Part shown: one piece after another, positions 17,683 through 26,160 of the stretch
How the letters are laid out: every line of letters starts with the position of its first letter
How positions within the stretch are numbered: the stretch's first letter is position 1
NCBI GenBank assembly: GCA_963629305.1
Contig: CAVGIJ010000010.1
Coordinates: 1 to 64,000, forward strand
Reading direction: 5' to 3'
Source: UBA1227 sp963629305
Lineage (GTDB): Bacteria > Bacillota > Clostridia > Oscillospirales > Acutalibacteraceae
Length of the DNA stretch: 64,000 nucleotides
Made by a program: the position numbers and the translations under genes
Notes under the pieces: model-generated
The model's input: the letters and a program-made list of their open reading frames with translations, nothing else
The model's database searches: none
What the model was told of the DNA's origin: nothing

Positions 17683-18366
17683 TCATTTACCTTCAAGTTT
17701 TTTTACATCTTCACGGGTAAAAGTAAACGCGGATTCAAGAAACTTAAGGAGTTCACGAACCATTTTTTCATTGTCGTCAAAAATATCATCGCCGCAATAA
17801 ATCTTAAGCCTCTCACGATAGTAATCACATGTATATGAAAACTGTAACGACATGAGAAGTGAGTCAAAGAAAAACGCAAACATACTTGCGTCACAGTCAG
17901 AGCGTATATCTCCGTCAGCTTTCGCTTTTTCAATAAAATCCTTATACGCCTTTGCCGTAATAGACTCAACTCTGTCTGCAAGTCCGTGAGCCCATTCTGA
18001 TGCGGACATCTGAGTTATTTCATTGTAAAGCTTTACATACTTTGAGTCTGCGCCGGATGTCGCCTGAATAGCTCTTATAAGTTTTTCGGCGCGCACCAAA
18101 ACCTTATCGTCCGACGTGGCAACATTGTGGACAATTTCCTCAAGTGTTGTCATTGCGGAATCCACACATGTCAGAAAGAAATCTTCCTTTGTGTCAAAGT
18201 ATTTGTAAAGAAGTCCTACCGAAACTCCGGCTTTCTTTGCAATGATGTTTATATTTGATTTTTCAAATCCAAGAGTTGAGAACTCGTTGATTCCCGCTTG
18301 AATCACTGCATTTTTGTAACTTTCATCAGCTCGTTCAAACGCGGGCTTATGATGTACCTTGTTCAT
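17683..18366 (-). CDS. TetR/AcrR-family transcriptional regulator
   Basis: A 227-residue regulator. The N-terminal helix-turn-helix is clear (INEFSTLGFEKSNINIIAKK then AGVSVGLLYKYFDTKEDFF, about residues 26-66). The C-terminal ligand domain is unique, as expected. It is divergent from the aminotransferase gene. Two near-identical dyads (18383-18398 and 18618-18633) lie just downstream of the predicted promoters in each direction, so it probably represses itself, the kinase and the aminotransferase-aldolase pair. The inducer is unknown. Confidence 0.9.
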   Translation of the reverse strand: MNKVHHKPAFERADESYKNAVIQAGINEFSTLGFEKSNINIIAKKAGVSVGLLYKYFDTKEDFFLTCVDSAMTTLEEIVHNVATSDDKVLVRAEKLIRAIQATSGADSKYVKLYNEITQMSASEWAHGLADRVESITAKAYKDFIEKAKADGDIRSDCDASMFAFFFDSLLMSLQFSYTCDYYRERLKIYCGDDIFDDNEKMVRELLKFLESAFTFTREDVKKLEGK

Positions 18367-18382
18367 TTTTATCTCTCCATTT

Positions 18383-18398
18383 GTGAGTTATCACTCAT
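18383..18398. promoter_or_regulatory. Predicted TetR operator, tetR side
   Basis: The sequence GTGAGTTATCACTCAT contains the dyad TGAGT-TATC-ACTCA. It lies 8 bases after the tetR -10 box and before the tetR start, so binding would block the regulator's own promoter. It matches the second operator at 18618-18633. Confidence 0.65.
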
Positions 18399-18406
18399 TT
18401 CATAAA

Positions 18407-18435
18407 ATTGTAACAATAAGAGCAGATATTTTCAA
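18407..18435 (-). promoter_or_regulatory. Promoter of tetR
   Basis: On the minus strand TTGAAA (18430-18435), 17 bases, then TACAAT (18407-18412). The operator at 18383-18398 covers its initial transcribed region. Confidence 0.6.
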
Positions 18436-18573
18436 TATTTTTTATCCTTGTTTTAAAAAAATATTTGGGCTTTACGTACTTACTGTGCACAATTTTCAGT
18501 TCAAGCCGTATACATCGCCACATATGCCGACGGAAAGAATTTCAAAATGTGATTATGATTAATAAAATAGTAC

Positions 18574-18602
18574 TTCACTTTTATCTCGGGTAGTGGTATA
18601 CT
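18574..18602 (+). promoter_or_regulatory. Promoter of the aminotransferase-aldolase operon
   Basis: TTCACT (18574-18579), 17 bases, then TATACT (18597-18602). The operator at 18618-18633 begins 15 bases after the -10 box. The remainder of the 304-base gap 18367-18670 holds only the divergent elements listed here. Confidence 0.65.
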
Positions 18603-18617
18603 AAATACGACAATTTT

Positions 18618-18633
18618 GTGAGCGGTTACTCAC
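18618..18633. promoter_or_regulatory. Predicted TetR operator, aminotransferase side
   Basis: A perfect dyad GTGAG-CGGTTA-CTCAC of the same length and layout as the site at 18383-18398 (shared pattern GTGAG-6-CTCAY). It sits immediately downstream of the promoter of the aminotransferase operon. Confidence 0.7.
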
Positions 18634-18670
18634 ATCCATATTTAAAAGATATTAATTGGAGGTAACAAAA

Positions 18671-20161
18671 ATGGAAACAGGATTCGCAATTTCCGAATAT
18701 CCGGACGCAAAAGCCATCAATGCCGAACTTGATGCGCTCATAAAGAAACCAATGTACTCAATCAAGCCCGACGCACTCAAGGTTTATGAAGAGGAATACT
18801 TCAACAAGAAGTGCCTTAAGTCAAAGGAAATGATTTCAGAAGCAAGAAATATCATCCCGGGCGGTGTACAGCACAACCTCGCATTTAACTATCCGTTCCC
18901 TCTCGTATTTACAAAAGCTGAGGGCGCATATCTTTACGATATTGACGGAAACAGATACTATGACTTCCTTCAGGCAGGCGGCCCGACAATGCTCGGCTCA
19001 AACGATCCTGTCGTTCGTGAGGCAGTTGAAGATCTCCTTAAGACATGCGGACCTTCAACAGGTCTTTTCCATGAGTACGAGTACAAACTCGCAAAGAAGA
19101 TTTCAGAGTGTGTACCGTCAGTAGAAATGTTCCGTATGCTCGGTTCAGGTACTGAAGCTTGTATGTGTGCAGTACGTGTAGCACGTCTCGCAACCGGTAA
19201 GAAGAACATCCTCAAAATGGGCGGAGCTTACCACGGCTGGTCTGATCAGCTTGCATGGGGCATGCGTGTTCCGGGAACAAAGAACCTTCAGTCAAAGGGT
19301 GTTCCTCTCTTCGTATTCAAGCATACTCAGGAATTCTTCCCGGGCGACCTTGAAGACCTTGAGAAAAAGCTCAAAATGAACGAACTCAACGGCGGTACAG
19401 CAGGCGTATTCATTGAGCCTATCGGACCGGAGTCAGCAACACGTCCTCTTACAAAAGAGTTCGTAAAAGGTGTTGAGACACTCTGCCGCAAGTACGGCGC
19501 ACTCCTCATCTGTGATGAGGTTGTTTCAGGATTCCGTATCGGTCTTTCAGGTGCACAGGGTTATTATGGCATTGATCCTGACCTTACAATCTTCGGTAAG
19601 GTTATCGCAGGCGGATATCCGGGTGCCGGCGGTATCGGCGGTCACAGAGACGTAATGAAGCACCTCGGTGCAGGTCTTGATTCATCAGGAAAGAAAATCA
19701 AGAAGGCAATGTGCGGCGGTACAATGGCTGCTACTCCTATCTCCTGCTGTGCAGGTTATACCGCTATCTGTGAAATTGAGCGTCGTAATGCTTGCCAGGT
19801 TGCAGGACAGATGGGCGACCGCCTTATCAAGGGAATTCAGGACAGCATAAAGAAATACAACCTTCCGTTCGTTGCATTCAATATCGGCTCTGTATGTCAC
19901 CTCGACACAGTCGGAACCATGCAGTTCGTAATCGACTGGGGCAAGCTTTGGGAAGTTCCTAACACTCTCAAGGAAACAGGACTTCGTCAAAAAGAAATGG
20001 AGCATATGGGTGCAGCTTACATGGCAGAAGGCCTTGTAACTCTCGCAGGTTCACGTCTTTACACATCTGCCGCATACAATGAAGAAATGATCGATGACGC
20101 AATCGCTCGTTTCGACAAGGTATTCTCACAGTGTGGTAAGATTATAGTTCCTAAGAAATAA
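18671..20161 (+). CDS. Class III aminotransferase (glutamate-1-semialdehyde aminomutase-like)
   Basis: A 496-residue fold-type I PLP enzyme. The start is ATG 18671 with GGAGG 8 bases upstream. Visible elements are YDIDGNRYYDFLQAGGP, GSGTEACMCAVRVAR (phosphate site), GGAYHGWSD, LLICDEVVSGFR (cofactor Asp) and FGKVIAGGYP (Schiff-base Lys). It carries about 50 extra N-terminal residues compared with HemL and no heme genes are near, so a role in amino-sugar or amino-polyol metabolism is more likely than tetrapyrrole synthesis. It is first in a two-gene operon with the aldolase, under the TetR operator. The codon choice is strongly biased (GGT, CTT, CTC), which suggests high expression. Confidence 0.8.
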   Translation: METGFAISEYPDAKAINAELDALIKKPMYSIKPDALKVYEEEYFNKKCLKSKEMISEARNIIPGGVQHNLAFNYPFPLVFTKAEGAYLYDIDGNRYYDFLQAGGPTMLGSNDPVVREAVEDLLKTCGPSTGLFHEYEYKLAKKISECVPSVEMFRMLGSGTEACMCAVRVARLATGKKNILKMGGAYHGWSDQLAWGMRVPGTKNLQSKGVPLFVFKHTQEFFPGDLEDLEKKLKMNELNGGTAGVFIEPIGPESATRPLTKEFVKGVETLCRKYGALLICDEVVSGFRIGLSGAQGYYGIDPDLTIFGKVIAGGYPGAGGIGGHRDVMKHLGAGLDSSGKKIKKAMCGGTMAATPISCCAGYTAICEIERRNACQVAGQMGDRLIKGIQDSIKKYNLPFVAFNIGSVCHLDTVGTMQFVIDWGKLWEVPNTLKETGLRQKEMEHMGAAYMAEGLVTLAGSRLYTSAAYNEEMIDDAIARFDKVFSQCGKIIVPKK

Positions 20162-20175
20162 TCGAGGTAACAATT

Positions 20176-21396
20176 ATGGCATATGAAATAAACGAAGCAA
20201 AAGCTCTTGTCATCGAAGCAGGCAAAAAGCTTGTGGAGAGCGGACTCATTGCCCGCACATGGGGCAATGTAAGTGCCAGAATTTCAGATACACAGTTTGT
20301 AATAACTCCAAGCGGAAAGCCTTATGAGACACTCACCCCCGATGACCTCGTAGTAGTAAACATTGACGACTGCGAGTACGAGGGAGATATTAAACCGTCT
20401 TCTGAAAAAGGTGTGCATGCCGACGCTTATAAAATCCGTGAGGACGTAAATTTCGTTATCCACACACATCAGATAAACGCATCTGTTTTAAGTCCAATAG
20501 GCAGAGGCATAAAATCTGTTCCGGCAAAAGCTGCAAAGATTATCGGACCTGTTGTTCCATGCGGAGCATACGGTATGCCGTCAACGGGCAAGCTCCGTGC
20601 GGGAGTTGCAGAAGCAGTAAGGTCTTATCCGCAGGCAAAAGCCGTAATCATGAAGCATCACGGTGCGCTTTGCATGGGCAAGGATTATGATGAAGCATTC
20701 GCTATTGCCGAAACACTTGAAGATGTATGCGGTAAAGAAATAGGACGAATTGCCTCTTTCACAACCGGAAAGAGATACGGTGCCGATAAACTTTATAAAG
20801 CATTTGAACTCAAATATTTAGACGGCAAAAAGGCTGAAACTCCCGTTGATCTCGGAAGCAGTAAGAAAATCACAAATGATACCTTCGAGCTTACAATGAA
20901 AGACGGTTCTTCATACTACTGCCATGTAAACGGAGGAAATGCTTATCACGGTGTGGCTCCGAGAGTTTCGCTCATACATTCTGCCATCTACAGAAATTCA
21001 GATGCAAAATTTGTTGAACAGCTTGCATCCAACGATGCAGTAACTCTCAGCAGATTCGGCGCAGATATGAAGCCTCATCTTGATGACTTTGATCAAATTG
21101 CCGGCTGCAAAATAAAATGCTGCAACTGGGAAAATACAAGTTACAGAACTGACGCTGCCGATATCGGCAAAGCACTCAAAAAGAACAACGCCGTTCTCGT
21201 AAACGGACAAGGCGCTCTTTGCACGGGAACAACAGAATCAGATGTTGAAGCCGTAAAGCTTGTACTTGAAAAGGAGTGCAAGACAGAGATGTATTGCAAG
21301 CTCAGTTACAATGTATCCCCTATCGGCATTGCAGATGATATCCTTATGAGAACCATCTACAATTTGAAGTATTCAAAGCAGGCCGACAAAAAATAA
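20176..21396 (+). CDS. Tandem class II aldolase/adducin-family protein
   Basis: A 406-residue protein made of two class II aldolase domains. The first (residues 1-205) is complete: Glu77 in SSEKGVHADAY, metal ligands His96 and His98 (HTH) and the HHGAL His at 161/162. The second (about 215-400) follows the same order but has lost them: the HTH position reads QLASNDA and HHGAL reads NGQGAL. It is probably a structural or substrate-binding pseudo-domain. Single-domain relatives cleave fuculose-, ribulose- or rhamnulose-phosphates or epimerise them. The substrate is unknown but plausibly the product of the FGGY kinase next door. Confidence 0.8.
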   Translation: MAYEINEAKALVIEAGKKLVESGLIARTWGNVSARISDTQFVITPSGKPYETLTPDDLVVVNIDDCEYEGDIKPSSEKGVHADAYKIREDVNFVIHTHQINASVLSPIGRGIKSVPAKAAKIIGPVVPCGAYGMPSTGKLRAGVAEAVRSYPQAKAVIMKHHGALCMGKDYDEAFAIAETLEDVCGKEIGRIASFTTGKRYGADKLYKAFELKYLDGKKAETPVDLGSSKKITNDTFELTMKDGSSYYCHVNGGNAYHGVAPRVSLIHSAIYRNSDAKFVEQLASNDAVTLSRFGADMKPHLDDFDQIAGCKIKCCNWENTSYRTDAADIGKALKKNNAVLVNGQGALCTGTTESDVEAVKLVLEKECKTEMYCKLSYNVSPIGIADDILMRTIYNLKYSKQADKK

Positions 21397-21427
21397 TAAA
21401 TCGTCACCATAAACGATAGATAAAATA

Positions 21428-21471
21428 AGAAATGCATAACAGGTTTATCTCCCGTTATGCATTTCTGTTTT
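21428..21471 (+). terminator. Terminator of the aminotransferase-aldolase operon
   Basis: A perfect 13-base-pair stem (AGAAATGCATAAC with GTTATGCATTTCT) followed by GTTTTT. It lies between convergent genes and may serve both strands. Confidence 0.85.
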
Positions 21472-21489
21472 TCAGTGCAATAATTCTGA

Positions 21490-22731
21490 TTACTGTTTTG
21501 CGCCTTGGTCAAACTTGTCAAGAACACGAACTGAAACTGCGAAGCAGTCGGCAAGTCCCTGCTCATTCATGTTGTCATAAGTATCACGGCGTGTATGATA
21601 GTAATCCTCAAGCTTGTGGTTAAGACCGGTGATACCGGTTGAACGGAATCCGCCCTGAGTAAAGCCCGCATTGTCCGTAGCTCCGCCAAGCGGTGGAACC
21701 ATACCCTTTGAACAATGAATGTTGAGCTCTTTTGCTGCCTCCATAAAGAGGTCAGAGACATCCTTGTCAGCCTTTACGGTTGCGTTAAGGTCTCTGTAGT
21801 TTACCATGAGGTACTTAGGATCAAAGATAGTATCATATGAATAGATGAATGTTGGAACATCCTTGAAATCATCCTTATGAGCCTGTGCCCATGCTTTAGC
21901 ACCGCGAAGGCCTGCCTCCTCAGAACCTGTGAGGATGACACCTACTTCCGTATGCTCAAGGTCAATTCCGGCGTCTTTCATGGCCTTCATGATTGCAATG
22001 CCCATATAGCAACCCGAGAGGTTGTCGTTTGCGCCGTCAACTATTCTGTGTCTGTTCCACATAAAGTACATACCAACCCAAAACGGTGTAAAGAGAAGGC
22101 CCCAAAGAGCAACCGTTTTAAGTGTTCCCTCAGGTGCTGCAAAAAGTCCGCCCTGTGCCATTGCTATAATTGCTATAACAATGTAGAAAATAGTACCTAC
22201 AGCAGAAATAATTGCGTGACCTTCAAAGCCTACGCCTCCGAGAGCATAGTTTACCGGCCACTCCCATGCAGCATCTGTATGGCCGTTGAAGAAGATACGT
22301 CTTTCAACTGTACCTGTACAAGATTTTATAGCCGTAACGTTTGTTCCCTCAAGTTCGGGGAAAAGCTTATCTACAAACTTTTTGTATGTACCGAACTGAA
22401 GAAGTGCGATAACCCAACCGAAGAGCATAAGCGGAACAGCTATGATAGGAGCTCCGACAAAAATAAGGATAAGACCGATAAACATAAGTGTAAATGTTAT
22501 CCAGATCCATCCAAAGAAAGAACCGGGGTTCTCTTTAAATGTCTCAATCTGCACACGGTCGCATCCGCAATCATTTTTAAGTACTTCAGCCATATACTCG
22601 TTGGCTATACGCTCGCCTTCCGTACCGGGACTGCGTGTAGGCATATCCTTACAGATATGAGTAATTTCGTCAACCATGTATTTGGCGCTCTCCGCTTTGT
22701 TGGCAATCAAAGCATCAAATTTCTCACTCAT
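21490..22731 (-). CDS. Membrane-embedded M28-family zinc peptidase
   Basis: A 413-residue M28 metallopeptidase. All zinc and catalytic positions are visible: FNGHTDAA (His, Asp), GANDNLSG (bridging Asp), LTGSEEAGLRG (catalytic Glu pair), SYDTIFD (Asp) and the late KLEDYYHTRRD His. Unusually, about four hydrophobic helices are inserted: two near residues 72-112 ahead of the first ligand and two or three near 170-225 between the first and second motif groups. It is probably an aminopeptidase tethered in the cytoplasmic membrane. It stands alone on the minus strand. Confidence 0.8.
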   Translation of the reverse strand: MSEKFDALIANKAESAKYMVDEITHICKDMPTRSPGTEGERIANEYMAEVLKNDCGCDRVQIETFKENPGSFFGWIWITFTLMFIGLILIFVGAPIIAVPLMLFGWVIALLQFGTYKKFVDKLFPELEGTNVTAIKSCTGTVERRIFFNGHTDAAWEWPVNYALGGVGFEGHAIISAVGTIFYIVIAIIAMAQGGLFAAPEGTLKTVALWGLLFTPFWVGMYFMWNRHRIVDGANDNLSGCYMGIAIMKAMKDAGIDLEHTEVGVILTGSEEAGLRGAKAWAQAHKDDFKDVPTFIYSYDTIFDPKYLMVNYRDLNATVKADKDVSDLFMEAAKELNIHCSKGMVPPLGGATDNAGFTQGGFRSTGITGLNHKLEDYYHTRRDTYDNMNEQGLADCFAVSVRVLDKFDQGAKQ

Positions 22732-22820
22732 TATGTTTCCTCCTTTATTTTCAACAAGGGTGTTCTCCTATATCCCCTCGCCCTTTACATGAAAAATATA
22801 ATAAGCAATTAAATTTTATC

Positions 22821-22859
22821 AAAAAAGCGTCCGAGTGTAAACACTTCGAACGCTTTTTT
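22821..22859 (-). terminator. Terminator of the CODH/ACS operon
   Basis: An imperfect long stem (AAAAAAGCGT with ACGCTTTTTT, inner CGAGTGT/ACACTTCG) followed on the minus strand by a T-run. It ends the acs transcription unit 25 bases after the fusion gene. Confidence 0.75.
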
Positions 22860-22883
22860 TAAAATTATTTAGTAATCTTGCAA

Positions 22884-25169
22884 TTACATATCAAGATAAG
22901 AATCAGAATAGAGTTCGTTATTCTTGAAAATATCACATGACTTGATTGTCTCCATAAGTCTCTTATCACATGGGTTAACAATAGCCGAGGTAAGACCCTG
23001 CATCATAGCCATTGCAACAAGAGCGGAGTCCATGATAGGACGTACATCCTTCGGTGCACCGTTTGAGTTGTTTGAAAGACCGCCTGTTGACTTAAGTCCT
23101 TCATCAGCAAACATCTTGATTGCCTCAAGAACGTCCATCTGCTTATCCTGCATGCCCTTTACAACAAGGAAGAGCGGGTCGAACCAGAGATCCTCTGCTT
23201 CCATGCCGAGTGACATACCGAGGTCAAGCATTCTGTGGCAATGAGCCATACGTTCCTCATTATCCTTAGCAATACCGTCTGCAGAGCAAAGCGCAATACA
23301 GATAGCATCATTTGCAGCTGCAAGGTTGATATTGTCAATACGTGAACCCGCGTCAGCAGAGTTTACTATAGGTTTACCGTTTGTTCTGTTATAAACAGCT
23401 ATACCTGCTTCAATAGCTTTCTTATTTGCGGTATCAAGTGCAAGAGGTACATTGTTGAAGTTCTCCTGGAGAAGTTTTACAGCCCAAGTCATAAGCTGTG
23501 GACCGTTTGACTCTGCAGGTCCGATATTTACATCGAGATATGTTGCGCCTGCGGCTATCTGCTCAGCAGCTCTCTTGAGAATCGGCTCCGGATTCATGCT
23601 GTCCATAGCAGCCTTGATTGTCGGGCTTATACAATGGATACGCTCACCGATAGTAACAAACTTCTTCGACTCAACATTTCTCGTCTTGTAAGTTACGCCC
23701 ATATCAACTACCTTGATTTCAGGTATTGAAGCGGCAATCTTCTCAAAGTCAAGAGGCGCGTTTTCATCAACAACCTTCTTTTCAGCCTTTGGAGCACTTG
23801 CCTTTGCAGCCGCAGCAGCTTCAGCCGCCTTGATATACTCGCCGTCTTTGAGATACTTAACAATTTCAACAGCCTCACGCGTACCTACAACAACGTTCCA
23901 GTCAGGAAGCTTATCGGCAATTTCACCCTTCATTACGGCAACCTTACCGGGAAGAACGAGAGTCCTGTTATTTATCTTGTTTGCAATATCATACTCCTCA
24001 AAGAACTTCTTTACCGTTGATGATGAGAATTTGCCGGCAGCCCATGCAGTAAGAACTGACATACCGCTTGCATCTACAATAAGAAGGTTAACCGGAACCT
24101 TTGAACGTTCAAGCTCACCTGACACAAGGAAGTATGTGAGTGCAAAGTCAACTGTGAGCATACAAGGATCATCTGCTGTAGCACCGTTGATAGGATAGAT
24201 GCCGGGCTCAACCTTCATCGGCTTCTGCGGATCTGTATAGATGTTCTGACGAAGTCCGTAAAGAGGAAGCGCGGATGCCATAGTCATGTTCTCCATAACT
24301 ATGATTGAACCGTATTTGAGTGTAAACAGTGCGGCATATGCTGTCTGAAGATGGAAGTTACCCTTTGCAATCTTCGGAAGCTTAACTATTGAAGGATAAC
24401 CGAAAGTACGGTCTCCGTCCTTTATTGCACTGCGACGTACAAGAACAGCATTTTTAAGAGTTTCCTTTATGTCAGCACCTGTTACATCTATAATGAGGTT
24501 CTTGTTACCCTTAGCCTCAAGAGCGGCAACAGTGTCATGTATCTCCGAAAGGTCTGCGCCTGTTACACCGAGTGCAATTCCGTTTGCGGTTGCAATCTCA
24601 TTCATTGCTTCGAAGTTGTCTTTGTTTGCACCGACAAGTGCAGGCTTTTTATCTGCTATAGCCTCCACGGCTGCCTTTGCGGCATCAACATTCGTTGTGT
24701 CGATAATAACAGTTCTGCCTGTAGCCGATGCCTTTTTTGCAAGGTCGGCAAGCTTTGCGTCGTCTCCGTGAACCATGATTGTTTCAACATATTCACGTTC
24801 ACCGATACGCTCATAATCAACCTTACCGATTGCGGCGAGCTTTGCATCTACTTCAGCATCATCCATACATGTGCAAAGAGGTGCTGCGAAAATGTTTCTG
24901 GATACGAATGTCTTCTCGTGACGGTAAAGAACAGTCTCTCCGCCGAGAGTATGCTCTTCATCACCTGCGCCGATTTTAATTGTCTTCATCGGAGGTGCTG
25001 TTGCCTCAGAAAGAAGAGCCTTCGCGTCATCCGACATATGCGGACATTTGTCAATAGGTAATGCACCTTGTGCTACCTTCATACAGAATGCCATACAAGT
25101 AGGGCATCCGCATTCTTTACAGTTTGTTTTAGGTGACAATTTAAATATGTCGAGTCCCTTTACTGCCAT
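22884..25169 (-). CDS. acsC-acsE: AcsC-AcsE fusion: corrinoid Fe-S protein large subunit joined to methyl-THF methyltransferase
   Basis: One uninterrupted 761-residue frame joins two Wood-Ljungdahl proteins that are normally separate. Residues 1-450 are AcsC: the N-terminal 4Fe-4S ligands C17, C20, C25 and C42 have the standard spacing, followed by a TIM barrel and the cobalamin-facing C-terminal domain. Residues about 455-500 are an Ala/Lys-rich linker (EAAAAAKASAPKAEKK). Residues 504-761 are a whole AcsE, the pterin-binding enzyme that moves the methyl group from methyl-THF to the corrinoid: FVTIGERI, YLDVNIGP, LALDTAN and GLSNNSNG (the Asn that helps activate the pterin) are all present. 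No separate acsE is in the window. The last gene of the acs operon. Confidence 0.93.
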   Translation of the reverse strand: MAVKGLDIFKLSPKTNCKECGCPTCMAFCMKVAQGALPIDKCPHMSDDAKALLSEATAPPMKTIKIGAGDEEHTLGGETVLYRHEKTFVSRNIFAAPLCTCMDDAEVDAKLAAIGKVDYERIGEREYVETIMVHGDDAKLADLAKKASATGRTVIIDTTNVDAAKAAVEAIADKKPALVGANKDNFEAMNEIATANGIALGVTGADLSEIHDTVAALEAKGNKNLIIDVTGADIKETLKNAVLVRRSAIKDGDRTFGYPSIVKLPKIAKGNFHLQTAYAALFTLKYGSIIVMENMTMASALPLYGLRQNIYTDPQKPMKVEPGIYPINGATADDPCMLTVDFALTYFLVSGELERSKVPVNLLIVDASGMSVLTAWAAGKFSSSTVKKFFEEYDIANKINNRTLVLPGKVAVMKGEIADKLPDWNVVVGTREAVEIVKYLKDGEYIKAAEAAAAAKASAPKAEKKVVDENAPLDFEKIAASIPEIKVVDMGVTYKTRNVESKKFVTIGERIHCISPTIKAAMDSMNPEPILKRAAEQIAAGATYLDVNIGPAESNGPQLMTWAVKLLQENFNNVPLALDTANKKAIEAGIAVYNRTNGKPIVNSADAGSRIDNINLAAANDAICIALCSADGIAKDNEERMAHCHRMLDLGMSLGMEAEDLWFDPLFLVVKGMQDKQMDVLEAIKMFADEGLKSTGGLSNNSNGAPKDVRPIMDSALVAMAMMQGLTSAIVNPCDKRLMETIKSCDIFKNNELYSDSYLDM

Positions 25170-25183
25170 TATACGTTCCCTCC

Positions 25184-26128
25184 TTATACAAGTTCTGAGA
25201 TCATTGTGGCAATAGTTTTTATTGCCTCGGGATGTCTCATGATAACAGCGTCTGAGCCGCCTGCGAGTGCAGCAGCTGCTGTTGTGATTTCCATTTCTAT
25301 TGCACGCTCTTCAAGTGAGCCCCACTCAGGCATCTCAGACTCAGCCATGAGTGATTCTTTAACTCCCCATGTCTCTGTTGAGATTGGAGTGATTATCGGC
25401 ATTGCAAGTTGTGCATCGCCCTGCTGAAGTGCAGCGGCACGAATGCGGTCAAGAGTTGAAGCCACATATTCATAACCATAACCTGCGGCAGCCGAACCGG
25501 CGTTCATTACTATTGATTTTTCATCAACACCAAGCTGTGTAAGCATTGTGTTGAGCTGCTTTGCAAGGTTGATATCAACTGCGGATTCTGCGCCGACCTT
25601 TTGATTGTACGCAAGACCTGCAGATGCACCTACGGTTTTGTAATTTTCTTCACGTGCCGAAAGAACAAGTATATTCTTTCCTGCGAGTGCTTCCGAAACC
25701 TTGTTAAAGATTTCAGCGTCTTTTTCGACATTTTTGCATCCCATTACAACGAGTGGCATTGAGATTGCATCGGAAACATCCTTTGCAAGAGCAACGCAAT
25801 CCTCAACGGATTTGTTTGCGCCGTTCGGGTCTGCACTTTCAAGATGTAAGCATATGAAAGATACGCCCTCCATTGCTTCTGCGCGCTTTGCCATATCTAC
25901 AACAGATGTACATCCGTCATAGAAAGCCTTCATTCCGTCTGTGGTGCAAAGTTCCATTCCAATGTCGGAAATTTCAACACCGATTTTTTGTGCATTTTCA
26001 ATTTCGGCATCAAATGAGTAAAACGGCATAACGTTCTGACCGCCAATTGTAACAGCCTTGTCGCCTGTGCCGAGAGTTACTGCATTTACATGTGAATTGA
26101 ATGCCTGCAACTTTGGTTCAAAAGACAT
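25184..26128 (-). CDS. acsD: Corrinoid Fe-S protein small subunit AcsD
   Basis: A 314-residue TIM-barrel protein that forms the corrinoid iron-sulfur protein with AcsC; it carries the methyl group to acetyl-CoA synthase. Typical segments are AVTIGGQNVMPFYSFD near the start, CLHLESADPNG, SIVMNAGSAAAGYGYEYVASTLDRI and the C-terminal GGSDAVIMRHPEA. Length is that of the Moorella subunit. It lies 14 bases upstream of the fusion gene. Confidence 0.93.
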   Translation of the reverse strand: MSFEPKLQAFNSHVNAVTLGTGDKAVTIGGQNVMPFYSFDAEIENAQKIGVEISDIGMELCTTDGMKAFYDGCTSVVDMAKRAEAMEGVSFICLHLESADPNGANKSVEDCVALAKDVSDAISMPLVVMGCKNVEKDAEIFNKVSEALAGKNILVLSAREENYKTVGASAGLAYNQKVGAESAVDINLAKQLNTMLTQLGVDEKSIVMNAGSAAAGYGYEYVASTLDRIRAAALQQGDAQLAMPIITPISTETWGVKESLMAESEMPEWGSLEERAIEMEITTAAAALAGGSDAVIMRHPEAIKTIATMISELV

Positions 26129-26160
26129 AGTATATTCTCCCTTTCCTTAATTTGTTAGGT

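Noticed and set aside
18656..18670. TTG start five codons upstream for the aminotransferase
   Set aside because: The TTG lies within the GGAGG ribosome site itself; ATG 18671 has correct spacing.
18671..20161. HemL in heme synthesis
   Set aside because: No other tetrapyrrole gene is near, it has an N-terminal extension, and it shares an operon and operator with an aldolase.
21877..22812. Long open frame on the plus strand (311 codons, Cys-rich)
   Set aside because: It lies fully opposite the well-supported M28 peptidase gene, has no ribosome site and matches no family; it is a codon-bias shadow.
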